Shown: in pieces, positions 7,925 to 15,310 of the stretch | How positions within the stretch are numbered: the first letter of the stretch is position 1 | How the letters are laid out: every line of letters begins with the position of its first letter | Source: Myxococcales bacterium | GTDB taxonomy: Bacteria > Myxococcota > Bradymonadia > REDH01 | Reading direction: 5' to 3' | Assembly: GCA_018970625.1 (NCBI GenBank) | Contig: JAGWVZ010000031.1 | Span: 1-15,310 of the forward strand | Length of the DNA: 15,310 nt | Notes under the pieces: generated by a model | What the model was told of the DNA's origin: nothing | Databases searched by the model: none | What the model saw: only the letters and a program-made list of their open reading frames with translations | Position numbers and translations under genes: made by a program

Positions 7925-10015
7925 TCAGGAAGCGGCCTGAATGCGTGAGAGGTCGGCGAAGCGTTCAAACACGGAACGAATCCCTTTGAGCAGGGCGAGG
8001 CGATTGGCGCGCAGGGCCGGATCCGGGGCGTTCACCATGACATTATCGAAGAAACGATCGATGGGAGCCTTCAGCGTGACCAACTCGGCGGCCATGCCAG
8101 CAAAATCACGGGACTGCAGCGCCTGAGCCGTGACGGCATCAACCCGCGAGAGCACTGTTGCCAGGTTCTTTTCCGCGTCGAGCTCCAGACGGTCGGCAGC
8201 GAAAGAATCCGCGATGGTCGTACCCTCGTCTTCGGCCTTGCGCACGATGTTGACTGCGCGTTTGTAGCCGGCAGCCAGCGGCTCAAAGTCTGCCATGTCG
8301 CGCAGACGCGTCAGCTCTGCGCAACGGATCGTGGCGCTGGGGTAGTCGTAGCCAACGACAGCGACGACCGCATCGACAATGTCGGTGGCGAAGTCGGCAC
8401 CCAGCCACGACGTGAGGCGTTGCACAATGAACGTGGACGCATCGGCGACCGTCTGCTCCGCGGAACGGAGTGCGGTGCCTCGCAACTGGCTGTAAGCAAA
8501 GGACAATGCCGCCGTCATGTCCAGCCTCAGGCCATGTGCGACCAGCGTACGCACGACGCCAATCGCGGCGCGGCGCAGCGCGTAGGGGTCCGCTGAGCCG
8601 CTGGGAATCAGGCCGAGCGCGAAGCACGCGACCAGCGAATCCAGATGCTGCGCGATCGCCACCACAACGCCAGCCGGTGTGGATGCCGGCGGGTCCGAGG
8701 CTCCCCGGGGCGCATAGTGCTCGTCAATGGCCACTGCGACTTCGGCGGTTTCGCCGGCCGCCTGTGCATAGTAGCGGCCCATAATGCCCTGCAGCTCGGG
8801 GAATTCGCCGACCATGCCGGTCACGAGATCCGCCTTGCACAGCAACGCAGCCCGGGTTGCCCACATGGCGATATCGCCTCGCTGCGGATACAGCGCAGGT
8901 GCCAACCAGCCCGCGATGGCCTCGATCCGCCGGGTTCGGTCACCGATGCTCCCGATGCGGTCGATATACACCACACGATCCAGATCGGCGACCCGGCTCT
9001 CGAGCGAGCGCTTGCGGTCTTCGCGATAGAAGAAGCGAGCGTCCTCAAGTCGCGCCAGTAGAACGCGCAGGTTACCGGCGACCACCACTTCCGGTTTGGC
9101 GACGACCATGTTGCTGATGAAGATGAACGCGTTGGCCAGCTTGCCCGGCATCGACTCAGCCGCGAAATATCGCTGGTGGGTCTTCATGCTGGTAATGAGC
9201 ACCTCGCGCGGCACTTCGAGCAACGCCTCGTCGAATCGGCCGATCATGGGCACCGGCCATTCCACCAGATGGACCACTTCATCGACCAGCTCTTCATCGA
9301 CGAGCGCGGTCAGGCCATGTTCGGCCGCCAACCGATGAACGCCCCGACGAATCGCGTCGCGGCGCTCGTCGGCGTCAGCCATGACCTTTGCGTCGCGCAG
9401 CTGCTGCAGCCAGGTCGATGGAGCCTCCACGACGAACTCCGCCGGGGCCATGAAGCGGTGACCGCGCGTGCTGCGTCCGGCATTCACCCCGGCAAAACTT
9501 ACCGGGAGCACCTGCTGATCGAGCAGCGCGACAATCCAGTGAACGGGTCGCGAGAACGTCTCCGCATTCCAGCCCCAGCGCATGGAACGCTTCCAGGGAA
9601 TGGCCGTGAACACTGACTGCAGCGCCTCGGTCAGAATGGCGGCCGCGGGCTGGCCCTCGCGCACTATGCGGGCGGCCACGTACTCGCCCTTTGCGGTTTC
9701 CAGCCGGAAGAGCGCCGAGGCATCCACGCCGCGCGAGCGGGCAAACCCGAGCCCGGCTGGTGTCAGCGAGCCGTCGGATGCAAAAGCCACCTTCGCCGAA
9801 GGACCTGTCGCGGTCTCCTCGACCGTTTCAGCCTGCGCCTGCACGCCGGAGATCGCCACCGCGAGTCGGCGGGGTGCTCCGAAGACGCGAACTTCTCCCA
9901 CCGCCAGGCGAGCAGCAGACACACGAGCGATCACGTGCGATTTCAGCGCGACCAGCGCAGCATCAATTTCGCCGGCCGGGAGCTCTTCGGTACCAATTTC
10001 AAACAGCAATTCCAT
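7925..10015 (-). CDS. glyS: Glycyl-tRNA synthetase beta subunit
   Basis: A 696-aa protein, usual length for the beta chain of the bacterial alpha2beta2 glycyl-tRNA synthetase. The beta subunit recognises and holds tRNA-Gly while the alpha subunit activates glycine. Diagnostic stretches: ELLFEIGTEELPAGEIDAAL (2-21), VPREVLITSMKTHQRYF (268-284), LEDARFFYREDRK (323-335), the HD-like region DLVTGMVGEFPELQGIMGRY (396-415), SADPYALRRAAIGVVR (474-489), and the C-terminal DALR-type anticodon-binding helices ending VMVNAPDPALRANRLALL (659-676). No domain is missing. It starts 11 bp after glyQ, and its AAGGA ribosome site overlaps the glyQ TAA, the standard arrangement for equimolar subunits. Confidence 0.97.
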   Translation of the reverse strand: MELLFEIGTEELPAGEIDAALVALKSHVIARVSAARLAVGEVRVFGAPRRLAVAISGVQAQAETVEETATGPSAKVAFASDGSLTPAGLGFARSRGVDASALFRLETAKGEYVAARIVREGQPAAAILTEALQSVFTAIPWKRSMRWGWNAETFSRPVHWIVALLDQQVLPVSFAGVNAGRSTRGHRFMAPAEFVVEAPSTWLQQLRDAKVMADADERRDAIRRGVHRLAAEHGLTALVDEELVDEVVHLVEWPVPMIGRFDEALLEVPREVLITSMKTHQRYFAAESMPGKLANAFIFISNMVVAKPEVVVAGNLRVLLARLEDARFFYREDRKRSLESRVADLDRVVYIDRIGSIGDRTRRIEAIAGWLAPALYPQRGDIAMWATRAALLCKADLVTGMVGEFPELQGIMGRYYAQAAGETAEVAVAIDEHYAPRGASDPPASTPAGVVVAIAQHLDSLVACFALGLIPSGSADPYALRRAAIGVVRTLVAHGLRLDMTAALSFAYSQLRGTALRSAEQTVADASTFIVQRLTSWLGADFATDIVDAVVAVVGYDYPSATIRCAELTRLRDMADFEPLAAGYKRAVNIVRKAEDEGTTIADSFAADRLELDAEKNLATVLSRVDAVTAQALQSRDFAGMAAELVTLKAPIDRFFDNVMVNAPDPALRANRLALLKGIRSVFERFADLSRIQAAS

Positions 10016-10022
10016 GGGTAAT

Positions 10023-10027
10023 TCCTT
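10023..10027 (-). promoter_or_regulatory. Shine-Dalgarno AAGGA of glyS, touching the glyQ stop
   Basis: The minus strand reads TAAAGGAATTACCCATG. AAGGA stands 7 nt before the glyS ATG and shares a base with the glyQ stop codon TAA (10029-10027). This fixes the glyS start and implies tight alpha-to-beta coupling. Confidence 0.75.
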
Positions 10028-10947
10028 TATCCGTTCGGGTTGCTGTTGTCGTCGCCGATAAATTCGGCCCGTCGCGCTTCATCGCGCAGCATCGGAAACC
10101 CGAGCTGCTGTCGCTTTGCAATCTGGGCTTCGGCCGCCGTACGGGACAGCGTACGAAGCCGCAGGATGTATTTCTGACGTTCGGTCACGCTGATGGCGCC
10201 GCGCGCGCCCAGCACATTGAACAGGTGCGATGCCTTCATGATGTAGTCCCATGCCGGCATGATCAGACCCAGCCCCAGCAGGCGGCCCGCCTCGGCTTCG
10301 CACTCTCCGAAATGGCGGAACAACAGCTCCACATCCGCGTGTTCAAAGTGAAAATGGCTGAACTCGACTTCGCCCTGAAAATGAACATCGGCATACGAGA
10401 CGCCTTCGGTCCACATCAGGTCGGTGAACGTCTCGACGTTCTGCAGATACATGCAGATACGCTCCAGCCCATAGGTGATTTCGGCCGCGACGGGGCGCAG
10501 CGCGATGCCGCCGACCTGCTGGAAATACGTAAACTGCGTAATCTCCATGCCATCCATCCAGACTTCCCAGCCCAGTCCCCAGGCGCCCTGACTGGGCGCT
10601 TCCCAGTTGTCTTCGACCAGACGAAGGTCGTGGTCTTCGGCCTTGATGCCCACGGCGCGCAGGCTCTCGAAATACGAGGCGACCACGTCTGCTGGCGACG
10701 GTTTCAGCAGCACCTGGAACTGATAATAGGCACCCCAGCGGTTGGGGTTTTCGCCGTAGCGACCGTCGGCCGGGCGACGACACGGCTCGACGTAGGCCAC
10801 CGAGTAGGGCTCGGGACCGAGCGCGCGCAGAAAGGTGGCGGGATTGAAAGTGCCCGCCCCTTTTTCAATGTCGTACGGGTGCTGGATGATGCAGCCGCGT
10901 TCGGCCCAGAACTTCTGGAGGGTCAGAATCAGGTCCTGAAAGTACAT
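10027..10947 (-). CDS. glyQ: Glycyl-tRNA synthetase alpha subunit
   Basis: A 306-aa protein matching the class II catalytic alpha chain of heterotetrameric GlyRS, which forms glycyl-adenylate and charges tRNA-Gly with the beta subunit. Visible family signatures are [19 protein letters not shown] (1-19), [20 protein letters not shown] (25-44), [19 protein letters not shown] (52-70), [20 protein letters not shown] (121-140), YFQQVGG (141-147) and [20 protein letters not shown] (231-250). Length and the N-terminal MxFQD start are standard, which supports the ATG at 10947; the ribosome site before it is weak. The last ten residues (GDDNSNPNG) are a short variable tail. It leads the minus-strand run, with a candidate promoter 55-85 bp upstream. 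Confidence 0.97.
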   Translation of the reverse strand: MYFQDLILTLQKFWAERGCIIQHPYDIEKGAGTFNPATFLRALGPEPYSVAYVEPCRRPADGRYGENPNRWGAYYQFQVLLKPSPADVVASYFESLRAVGIKAEDHDLRLVEDNWEAPSQGAWGLGWEVWMDGMEITQFTYFQQVGGIALRPVAAEITYGLERICMYLQNVETFTDLMWTEGVSYADVHFQGEVEFSHFHFEHADVELLFRHFGECEAEAGRLLGLGLIMPAWDYIMKASHLFNVLGARGAISVTERQKYILRLRTLSRTAAEAQIAKRQQLGFPMLRDEARRAEFIGDDNSNPNG

Positions 10948-10997
10948 GCCGTTCCGGGGCGAGGGGACCCGTGTGGGCCCGACGGTAGCGAGGCGTA

Positions 10998-11015
10998 GGG
11001 GCTGCTAGCACCCCC
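10998..11015. repeat. Imperfect palindrome covering the glyQ -10 region
   Basis: The sequence GGGGcTGCTAGCAcCCCC is symmetric: a perfect TGCTAGCA core, one C/C mismatch pair and GGGG/CCCC arms. It covers the whole proposed -10 element. On the plus strand it is followed by G and five T (11017-11021), so it also resembles a short intrinsic terminator for plus-strand (antisense to glyQ) transcripts. No plus-strand gene ends there. It could be an operator, a terminator or chance. Confidence 0.45.
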
Positions 11016-11031
11016 GTTTTTCGAGTGTCAA
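11002..11031 (-). promoter_or_regulatory. Candidate sigma70-type promoter of the glyQ operon
   Basis: On the minus strand a perfect -35 TTGACA (11031-11026) is followed, after 18 bp, by TAGCAG (11007-11002; 3/6 to TATAAT) preceded by TG one base before it, an extended -10 feature. Transcription would start near 10995, about 48 nt before the glyQ ATG. It lies in the 125-bp gap after the upstream stop codon. Predicted by eye only. Confidence 0.5.
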
Positions 11032-11072
11032 GCCGAGGCAGCCTGTTTGAGCCCCAGCGGTGACGTGGTGCG

Positions 11073-11477
11073 TCATTCCGAGCAGAGCGAACGCAGAAGG
11101 CCCGGGTGGGAAGGGTGTACGCCGCTACCCGAACGCACATTTTGCAGGGCGGCGGTCAGCTCCGACACAGGCGCTTCGAGCAGACGCCCCACGCCTGATT
11201 CGACCACCGCCCTGAAACGTTCCACGTCTGAGGCACCCAGCGCAGGTTCGATCAGCGATGCCCTGAGGTTATGCGGGTCTGCAAACGTCATGGCCGCGAC
11301 GAAGAACCGACCGTCGCCAAGCGGGCGTGCGACCAACCACACCCGCGCGCCCTCTGGGTCGGCCGGGGTGGCCAGGCAGAGTCGGATGGGGTGACGTGCG
11401 GCCGACGTGATCGCGATGGTGGGATCGGTCAGGAGGGAGCCGATACGCCGAGGTCGGGTGCGGAGGCCGTCTGTCAC
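11073..11477 (-). CDS. Small protein of unknown function, coupled to acyl-CoA dehydrogenase
   Basis: A 134-aa frame beginning with GTG, whose first bases overlap the acyl-CoA dehydrogenase stop as GTGA. The product has no signal peptide, membrane segment or cysteine motif. Residues 20-75 look like alternating strands (PIRLCLATPADPEGARVWLV, then GRFFVAAMTFADP), and residues 78-110 like a helix pair (ALGASDVERFRAVVESGVGR), which suggests a small alpha/beta cytosolic domain. I do not recognise the family. The overlap and the absence of competing frames with protein-like composition support a real gene, but there is no clear ribosome site. Its partner suggests a link to fatty acyl metabolism; that is context only. 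It could instead be the decayed remainder of a longer gene. Confidence 0.55.
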   Translation of the reverse strand: MTDGLRTRPRRIGSLLTDPTIAITSAARHPIRLCLATPADPEGARVWLVARPLGDGRFFVAAMTFADPHNLRASLIEPALGASDVERFRAVVESGVGRLLEAPVSELTAALQNVRSGSGVHPSHPGLLRSLCSE

Positions 11478-12622
11478 AGGTTACCGAATTTGCTGATGAT
11501 TTCGTTCATGATCTCGCGTGTACCTCCGCCGATGGGGTACAGTCGCGCGTCGCGGTACAGGCGCTCGACCAGGGTGCCATGCATGTAGCCGGCGCCGCCG
11601 AACAATTGCACAGCGTCGTCGACCACCCGGCTGCACACGTCGGTCGCGAAGTTCTTGGCCATGGCGACTTCGGCAAGGCAGGGGTCGCCCGCCCGCACTC
11701 TGGCTGCAATGCTCCAGACCATGGCCCGGCCCGACTCGACCAGGGTTGCCATATCGGCGAGCTTGTGGCGCGTGACCTGAAAGCCGTTGAGGGCTCGGCC
11801 AAACGCCTGGCGGTCGTGGGTGTAGCGGGCGGCGCTCTCGAGCGCCATGCTGGCGATCTCGACGGCGGCGACGGCGAGCATCAGCCGCTCGGTGGCGAAG
11901 TTCTGCATCGCGATGGGGAAACCGCCGTTTTCATCTCCGATGAGGGAATCTTCCGGTAAAATCATGTCCTCGAAGAACAATTCTGCAGTGTCCGAGGCGT
12001 GCCAACCCATTTTTTGCAGGTTGCGCCCCACACGGAAGCCCGGAGCGGTCGTTTCGACGGCGAAGAGTGACACGCCGCCTGCGCCCGGGCCGCCGGTTCG
12101 AGCCGCGACGGTGACGAGGTCGGCTCGCGTGCCACTCGTGATGAACACCTTACTGCCGTTCAGCTTCCAGCCCTTGGCGATTCGCTCGGCCCGTGTGCTC
12201 ACGCTGGCGACGTCGCTGCCGGCGCCGGGTTCGGTGATGCCCAGGGCGGCGATCCATTCGCCGCTGAGCACGCGCGGCAGCCAGCGACGCTTCTGGTCGT
12301 CGGTGCCGGCGTTCAGAATGGGCGGCAGGCCGATCATGTGGGAGCCGAGCGAGGCCGACAATCCCGGAGAGCCCGACCGGGTCAGCTCTTCCGAGACGAT
12401 CAGGATATGGAAGAGGTCGCCTCCGCTACCGCCCAACTCTTCGGGGAAGCCAACTCCGAGAATGCCTGCGTCGCCGCATACCCCGTAGATGTCGCGCGGA
12501 AACGACTGCTGCTGCTCCCAATGGTCAACGTAGGGTGAGAGTCGTTGTTGAACGAAGCGCCGGACATGCTCGCGAAAGGTGTGGTGCTCGTTGGCGAAGA
12601 AGAGCCGATCAGTGCCGCGCAT
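11474..12622 (-). CDS. Acyl-CoA dehydrogenase, LCAD/IVD-type catalytic layout
   Basis: A 382-aa flavoprotein of standard family length that would introduce the alpha-beta double bond in acyl-CoA, passing electrons to ETF. The N-terminal helical domain runs from about 7 to 120; the FAD/substrate beta domain shows WIAALGITEPGAGSDVAS (123-140), KLNGSKVFITSGTRADLVTV (153-172) and MGWHASDTAELFFEDM (205-220). The C-terminal helices have RYTHDRQAFGRALNGFQ (266-282), LFGGAGYMHG (340-349) and YPIGGGTREIM (362-372). In MCAD the base is a Glu in the last motif, here Gly366; Glu245 in ATERLML instead matches the helix-G base of long-chain and isovaleryl-CoA dehydrogenases. Substrate is not determined. 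The ATG at 12622 gives family length; the frame stays open further upstream, but only as antisense to ileS. It diverges from ileS. Confidence 0.93.
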   Translation of the reverse strand: MRGTDRLFFANEHHTFREHVRRFVQQRLSPYVDHWEQQQSFPRDIYGVCGDAGILGVGFPEELGGSGGDLFHILIVSEELTRSGSPGLSASLGSHMIGLPPILNAGTDDQKRRWLPRVLSGEWIAALGITEPGAGSDVASVSTRAERIAKGWKLNGSKVFITSGTRADLVTVAARTGGPGAGGVSLFAVETTAPGFRVGRNLQKMGWHASDTAELFFEDMILPEDSLIGDENGGFPIAMQNFATERLMLAVAAVEIASMALESAARYTHDRQAFGRALNGFQVTRHKLADMATLVESGRAMVWSIAARVRAGDPCLAEVAMAKNFATDVCSRVVDDAVQLFGGAGYMHGTLVERLYRDARLYPIGGGTREIMNEIISKFGNL

Positions 12623-12663
12623 GGCTGTCCAGACAGGGGAGGTGAGCCGGGTGAAGATCCGTT

Positions 12664-12692
12664 GGAATACGCTCGCGCGACTCCTCTGGCAA
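12664..12692 (-). promoter_or_regulatory. Weak candidate promoter of the acyl-CoA dehydrogenase gene
   Basis: Minus strand: TTGCCA (12692-12687, 5/6 to the -35 consensus), a 17-bp spacer, then TATTCC (12669-12664, 3/6). It lies about 42 bp upstream of the ATG at 12622 with correct geometry. The match is modest, so chance is possible. Confidence 0.3.
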
Positions 12693-12705
12693 CAGGCGGC
12701 GTGTC

Positions 12706-12733
12706 TTGACAGACCCACTTCGCAGGGTAAGGT
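12706..12733 (+). promoter_or_regulatory. Candidate promoter of ileS
   Basis: Plus strand: a perfect TTGACA (12706-12711), a 16-bp spacer, then TAAGGT (12728-12733, 3/6 to TATAAT). Transcription would begin near 12740, leaving a leader of about 70 nt. The 186-bp gap (12623-12808) shows no T-box specifier or antiterminator sequence that I can recognise. Confidence 0.4.
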
Positions 12734-12808
12734 CCGGCGCTCCCGCAGTGCGGTCCTATGGCCGCCGCAGCGGAACAAATCCGTGACCACGACGCTGCGA
12801 GCCCTCGC

Positions 12809-15310
12809 ATGACTGAGCAGAATTCGACGCCCGAATCCGACTGGAAGGACACCATCTTTCTGCCGGTAACCGAGTTTCCCATGCGAGGCGATCTGCCGCA
12901 GCGCGAACCCGCCACGGTGGAGCGCTGGAAGCAGACCCGGCTGTACGAGCGCATGCAGGAACAGCGTGAGCGCGCGCCGGCGTTTACGCTGCACGACGGC
13001 CCACCCTATGCGAATGGTGACATTCACCACGGGCACGCGCTCAACAAGATTCTGAAAGACATTGTGGTCAAGTTTCGGTCGCTGGCGGGTTATCGCGCCC
13101 GATATATCCCCGGCTGGGACTGCCACGGCCTGCCCATTGAGCAAAAGGTGGACGAGCTGCTCGGCGGCCAGAAAGCGAGCATGGACGTCGTGTCGTTTCG
13201 ACGCGAGTGCCGACAGTACGCGCAGAAGTACATCGACCTTCAGCGCGAGAGCTTTCGTCGTCTGATGGTGCTGGCCGATTACGATCACCCGTATCGCACG
13301 ATGGACACCTCGTACACGGCGAGCATCGTTCGGCAGGTCGGCAAGTTTATGGAAGGCGGTTACGTGTACAAGGGCCTGAAGCCGGTACACTGGTCATGGG
13401 CGGCCGTGACCGCGCTCGCCGAGGCTGAGGTCGAGTATGCGCCCTATGTGGCGCCGTCTGTCTATGTGAAGTTTGCCTTTGCGGCGCCCGGGTGGCTCGC
13501 GTCAAAAGCGGGCGGTCGAACGGTGTCCGTGGTCATCTGGACGACGACTCCGTGGACACTGCCGTCCAACGTCGCGATCGCGTTGCACCCTGATTTTGCC
13601 TACGAGCTGCTCGCTGTGTCGGACTCCGAAGCGATCATCATGGCCGAGGGGCTGAAGGAGCGTGCGCTGGCTGCCTGTGGCCTTGGCGACCTGCCGGTGC
13701 TGCACTCGTTCGCTGGTGCCGAGCTGGTGGGCCACTCGCCAGAGGACTGGCCACGCCTGTCGGCGCGGCATCCGTTTCTGGACCGCGACTCGCGGCTGGT
13801 GGCCGCCGAGTACGTTACGCTGGATCAGGGAACGGGCTGCGTTCACACAGCACCGGGGCATGGTCAGGAAGACTTCCAGACGGGCCTGAAATACGGATTG
13901 CCGGTGTTGGCTCCGGTGGACCGCCACGGAAAGTACACCGTCGAGGTTCCGGATTATCAGGGCGTTCATGTGTTCGGAGCGAACCCGAAGATTGCGCAGC
14001 GACTGGCGGATTCGGGCCATTTGTTGAATCAGCCCGGCGATACCGTTCGCATCGAGCGCTATCCACACTGCTGGCGCACCAGCAAGCCGCTTATTTTCAG
14101 GGCGACCGAGCAGTGGTTCATTCGCGTCGATCATGACGACATGCGCGGTCGGGCGCTGCAGGCGATCAGCGAAACGCGCTGGGTTCCTACGTGGGGTGAG
14201 AACCGGATTCGGGCGATGATGGAAGGTCGTCCGGACTGGTGCATCAGTCGTCAGCGCGCCTGGGGAGTTCCCATTCCGGCCTTCCGCTGCACGGCCTGTG
14301 CCGGTGATGTGGTCCGGCACGAGGTGGCCGGGCATGTGGCGGGTTTGATTGAACAACACGGGCCGGATGTGTGGTTCGAGCGAGACGCTGCCGGCCTTGT
14401 GCCCGAGGGATTTGGTTGCCCGCACTGCGGAGCTGCGGCTCAGAAATTCGAGAAAGTCGAAGACATTCTCGACGTCTGGTTCGACTCCGGTGCCAGCTGG
14501 GCTGCTGTGTTGCGGGATCGGGAAGGTCTCTCTCCGGTTGCTGATCTGTACCTGGAAGGTTCGGACCAGCACCGCGGCTGGTTCCACACGTCGCTTCTGG
14601 TGGGCATTGGGACAATGGGGCAGGCGCCTTACAAGACCGTGCTCACGCATGGCTTTGTGGTGGACGACAAGGGCTTGAAGTACTCCAAGTCGTCGCCGCG
14701 CTTCGAGCCGCTGTCGAAGATGCTGGAAAACAACGGCGCCGAGGTGCTGCGCCTGTGGGTGTCGATGGTCGATTTCCTGGGAGACATGACGCTGTCTCCC
14801 GACCTCCTGAAGCAGGCCGGCGGTGCGTACCGCAAGGTGCGCAACACCATTCGCTACATTCTGGGCGTATTGTCTGACTATGACCCCACCGTGAACCCGC
14901 TGGACAGCGCATCGCTGACCACGCTGGACCGCTGGGCGATGGTGCGTACGGCCGAGTTTGTGGCTGCGGCCCGCACGGCGTACGAAAATTACGAGTTTCA
15001 GGCCGTGCAGACCGGCATGTTTGATTTCTGCAACGACACGCTTTCGGCCATCTATGTGGATGCGCTGAAAGACCGCCTGTATTGCAACGACCCTGACGAT
15101 GCGTCACGGCGTGGTAGTCAGGCCGTTCTGATGCAGGCGCTCGAAGCCCTGCTGGTGGTGAGCGCACCCATTCTGAGCTTCACAGCCGACGAGGCCTGGG
15201 CGCATCTGCCGAAGTCGTGTCATCGGGCCGACGAAGTGTTCCTGTCGGAGTGGCCGACCATTGCCATCTCTGACGCCGACCGCGCCGCTGCCGCCCAGAT
15301 GAATCAGCTT
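12809..15310 (+). CDS. ileS: Isoleucyl-tRNA synthetase (3' end outside window)
   Basis: Class I synthetase charging tRNA-Ile, 834 residues visible and still open at the right edge; about 100 C-terminal residues are expected beyond it. N-terminal FPMRGDLPQREP (23-34); the HIGH site reads HHGH (73-76) in PPYANGDIHHGHALNK; PGWDCHGLPIE (101-111). The CP1 editing domain has WTTTPWTLPSN (244-254) and GTGCVHTAPGHGQEDF (341-356). Two CxxC pairs (494/497 and 537/540) may hold zinc before DVWFDSGASW (555-564). The signature loop is KYSKS (624-628) instead of KMSKS. GSDQHRGWFHTSLL (584-597) and the anticodon-binding helices follow. The Cys pair seen in the E. coli WCxxC stretch is replaced by WSWAAV (195-200). 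An in-frame ATG at 12758 would add 17 residues; 12809 fits the family N-end better. Neither has a clear ribosome site. Confidence 0.96.
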   Translation, partial: MTEQNSTPESDWKDTIFLPVTEFPMRGDLPQREPATVERWKQTRLYERMQEQRERAPAFTLHDGPPYANGDIHHGHALNKILKDIVVKFRSLAGYRARYIPGWDCHGLPIEQKVDELLGGQKASMDVVSFRRECRQYAQKYIDLQRESFRRLMVLADYDHPYRTMDTSYTASIVRQVGKFMEGGYVYKGLKPVHWSWAAVTALAEAEVEYAPYVAPSVYVKFAFAAPGWLASKAGGRTVSVVIWTTTPWTLPSNVAIALHPDFAYELLAVSDSEAIIMAEGLKERALAACGLGDLPVLHSFAGAELVGHSPEDWPRLSARHPFLDRDSRLVAAEYVTLDQGTGCVHTAPGHGQEDFQTGLKYGLPVLAPVDRHGKYTVEVPDYQGVHVFGANPKIAQRLADSGHLLNQPGDTVRIERYPHCWRTSKPLIFRATEQWFIRVDHDDMRGRALQAISETRWVPTWGENRIRAMMEGRPDWCISRQRAWGVPIPAFRCTACAGDVVRHEVAGHVAGLIEQHGPDVWFERDAAGLVPEGFGCPHCGAAAQKFEKVEDILDVWFDSGASWAAVLRDREGLSPVADLYLEGSDQHRGWFHTSLLVGIGTMGQAPYKTVLTHGFVVDDKGLKYSKSSPRFEPLSKMLENNGAEVLRLWVSMVDFLGDMTLSPDLLKQAGGAYRKVRNTIRYILGVLSDYDPTVNPLDSASLTTLDRWAMVRTAEFVAAARTAYENYEFQAVQTGMFDFCNDTLSAIYVDALKDRLYCNDPDDASRRGSQAVLMQALEALLVVSAPILSFTADEAWAHLPKSCHRADEVFLSEWPTIAISDADRAAAAQMNQL

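Noticed and set aside
9691..10998. Long plus-strand frame (435 residues) opposite glyS and glyQ
   Set aside because: It is an antisense shadow of two certain genes in GC-rich DNA, with no recognisable domain or ribosome site.
12712..12808. T-box riboswitch before ileS
   Set aside because: The stretch around CAGGGTAAGGTCC vaguely recalls the T-box core, but the AGGGTGGNACCGCG consensus, the specifier stem and a terminator with a T-run are absent, and the leader is too short.
12579..12812. Plus-strand 77-residue open frame ending ATGA on the ileS start, as a possible leader peptide
   Set aside because: It begins inside the acyl-CoA dehydrogenase gene on the opposite strand, starts before the candidate ileS promoter, has shadow-like Arg/Ser-rich composition, and shows no run of Ile codons or attenuator.
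12623..13390. N-terminal extension of the acyl-CoA dehydrogenase frame upstream of 12622 (about 256 extra residues)
   Set aside because: This part is antisense to the start of ileS, shows no domain, and would make the enzyme far longer than its family. Met at 12622 gives the standard 382 residues.

Overview
The window is GC-rich, gene-dense bacterial chromosome with no stretch over 300 bases lacking a gene. The gene content suggests a deltaproteobacterial or Myxococcota-type lineage (Bradymonadales or a myxobacterium would fit). The grounds are several predicted lipoproteins, one of them with Cys-bounded DNDGDG calcium-loop repeats of the kind common in myxobacterial surface proteins, a glyQ-glyS-ppdK order, and an LCAD/IVD-type acyl-CoA dehydrogenase. 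This placement is inferred from protein style, not from a marker phylogeny. No tRNA, rRNA, IS element, CRISPR array or phage gene was seen.

Layout, left to right. Positions 1-170 (+) hold the C-terminal end of a sensor histidine kinase cut by the window edge. It converges, across only 27 bp, on a long minus-strand run. Read in its own direction that run is glyQ (10947-10027), glyS (10015-7925), ppdK (7867-5198), a beta-propeller lipoprotein (5190-3991), a 942-aa multidomain lipoprotein (3994-1166) and a TPR/HEAT-type lipoprotein (1169-198). All gaps are 57 bp or less, and the last two junctions are 4-bp ATGA overlaps, so the six genes could form one operon. A candidate promoter with a perfect TTGACA box sits at 11002-11031, and an imperfect palindrome covers its -10 element.

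Upstream, also on the minus strand, are an acyl-CoA dehydrogenase (12622-11474) and a small unknown protein (11477-11073) joined by a GTGA overlap. The acyl-CoA dehydrogenase diverges from ileS (12809 to beyond 15310, +) across a 186-bp intergenic region with a candidate promoter in each direction. IleRS runs off the right edge with 834 residues visible.

Functionally, the right two thirds is housekeeping: two aminoacyl-tRNA synthetases, pyruvate phosphate dikinase and acyl-CoA oxidation. The left third is the least explained part. Its three predicted lipoproteins are locked together by stop-start overlaps and look like parts of one envelope complex: a propeller protein, a large protein with a propeller-like part, four EF-hand-like loops and a cysteine array at exact seven-residue spacing, and a TPR/HEAT scaffold. 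No function is assigned to it here. It is the best candidate in the window for an undescribed system.
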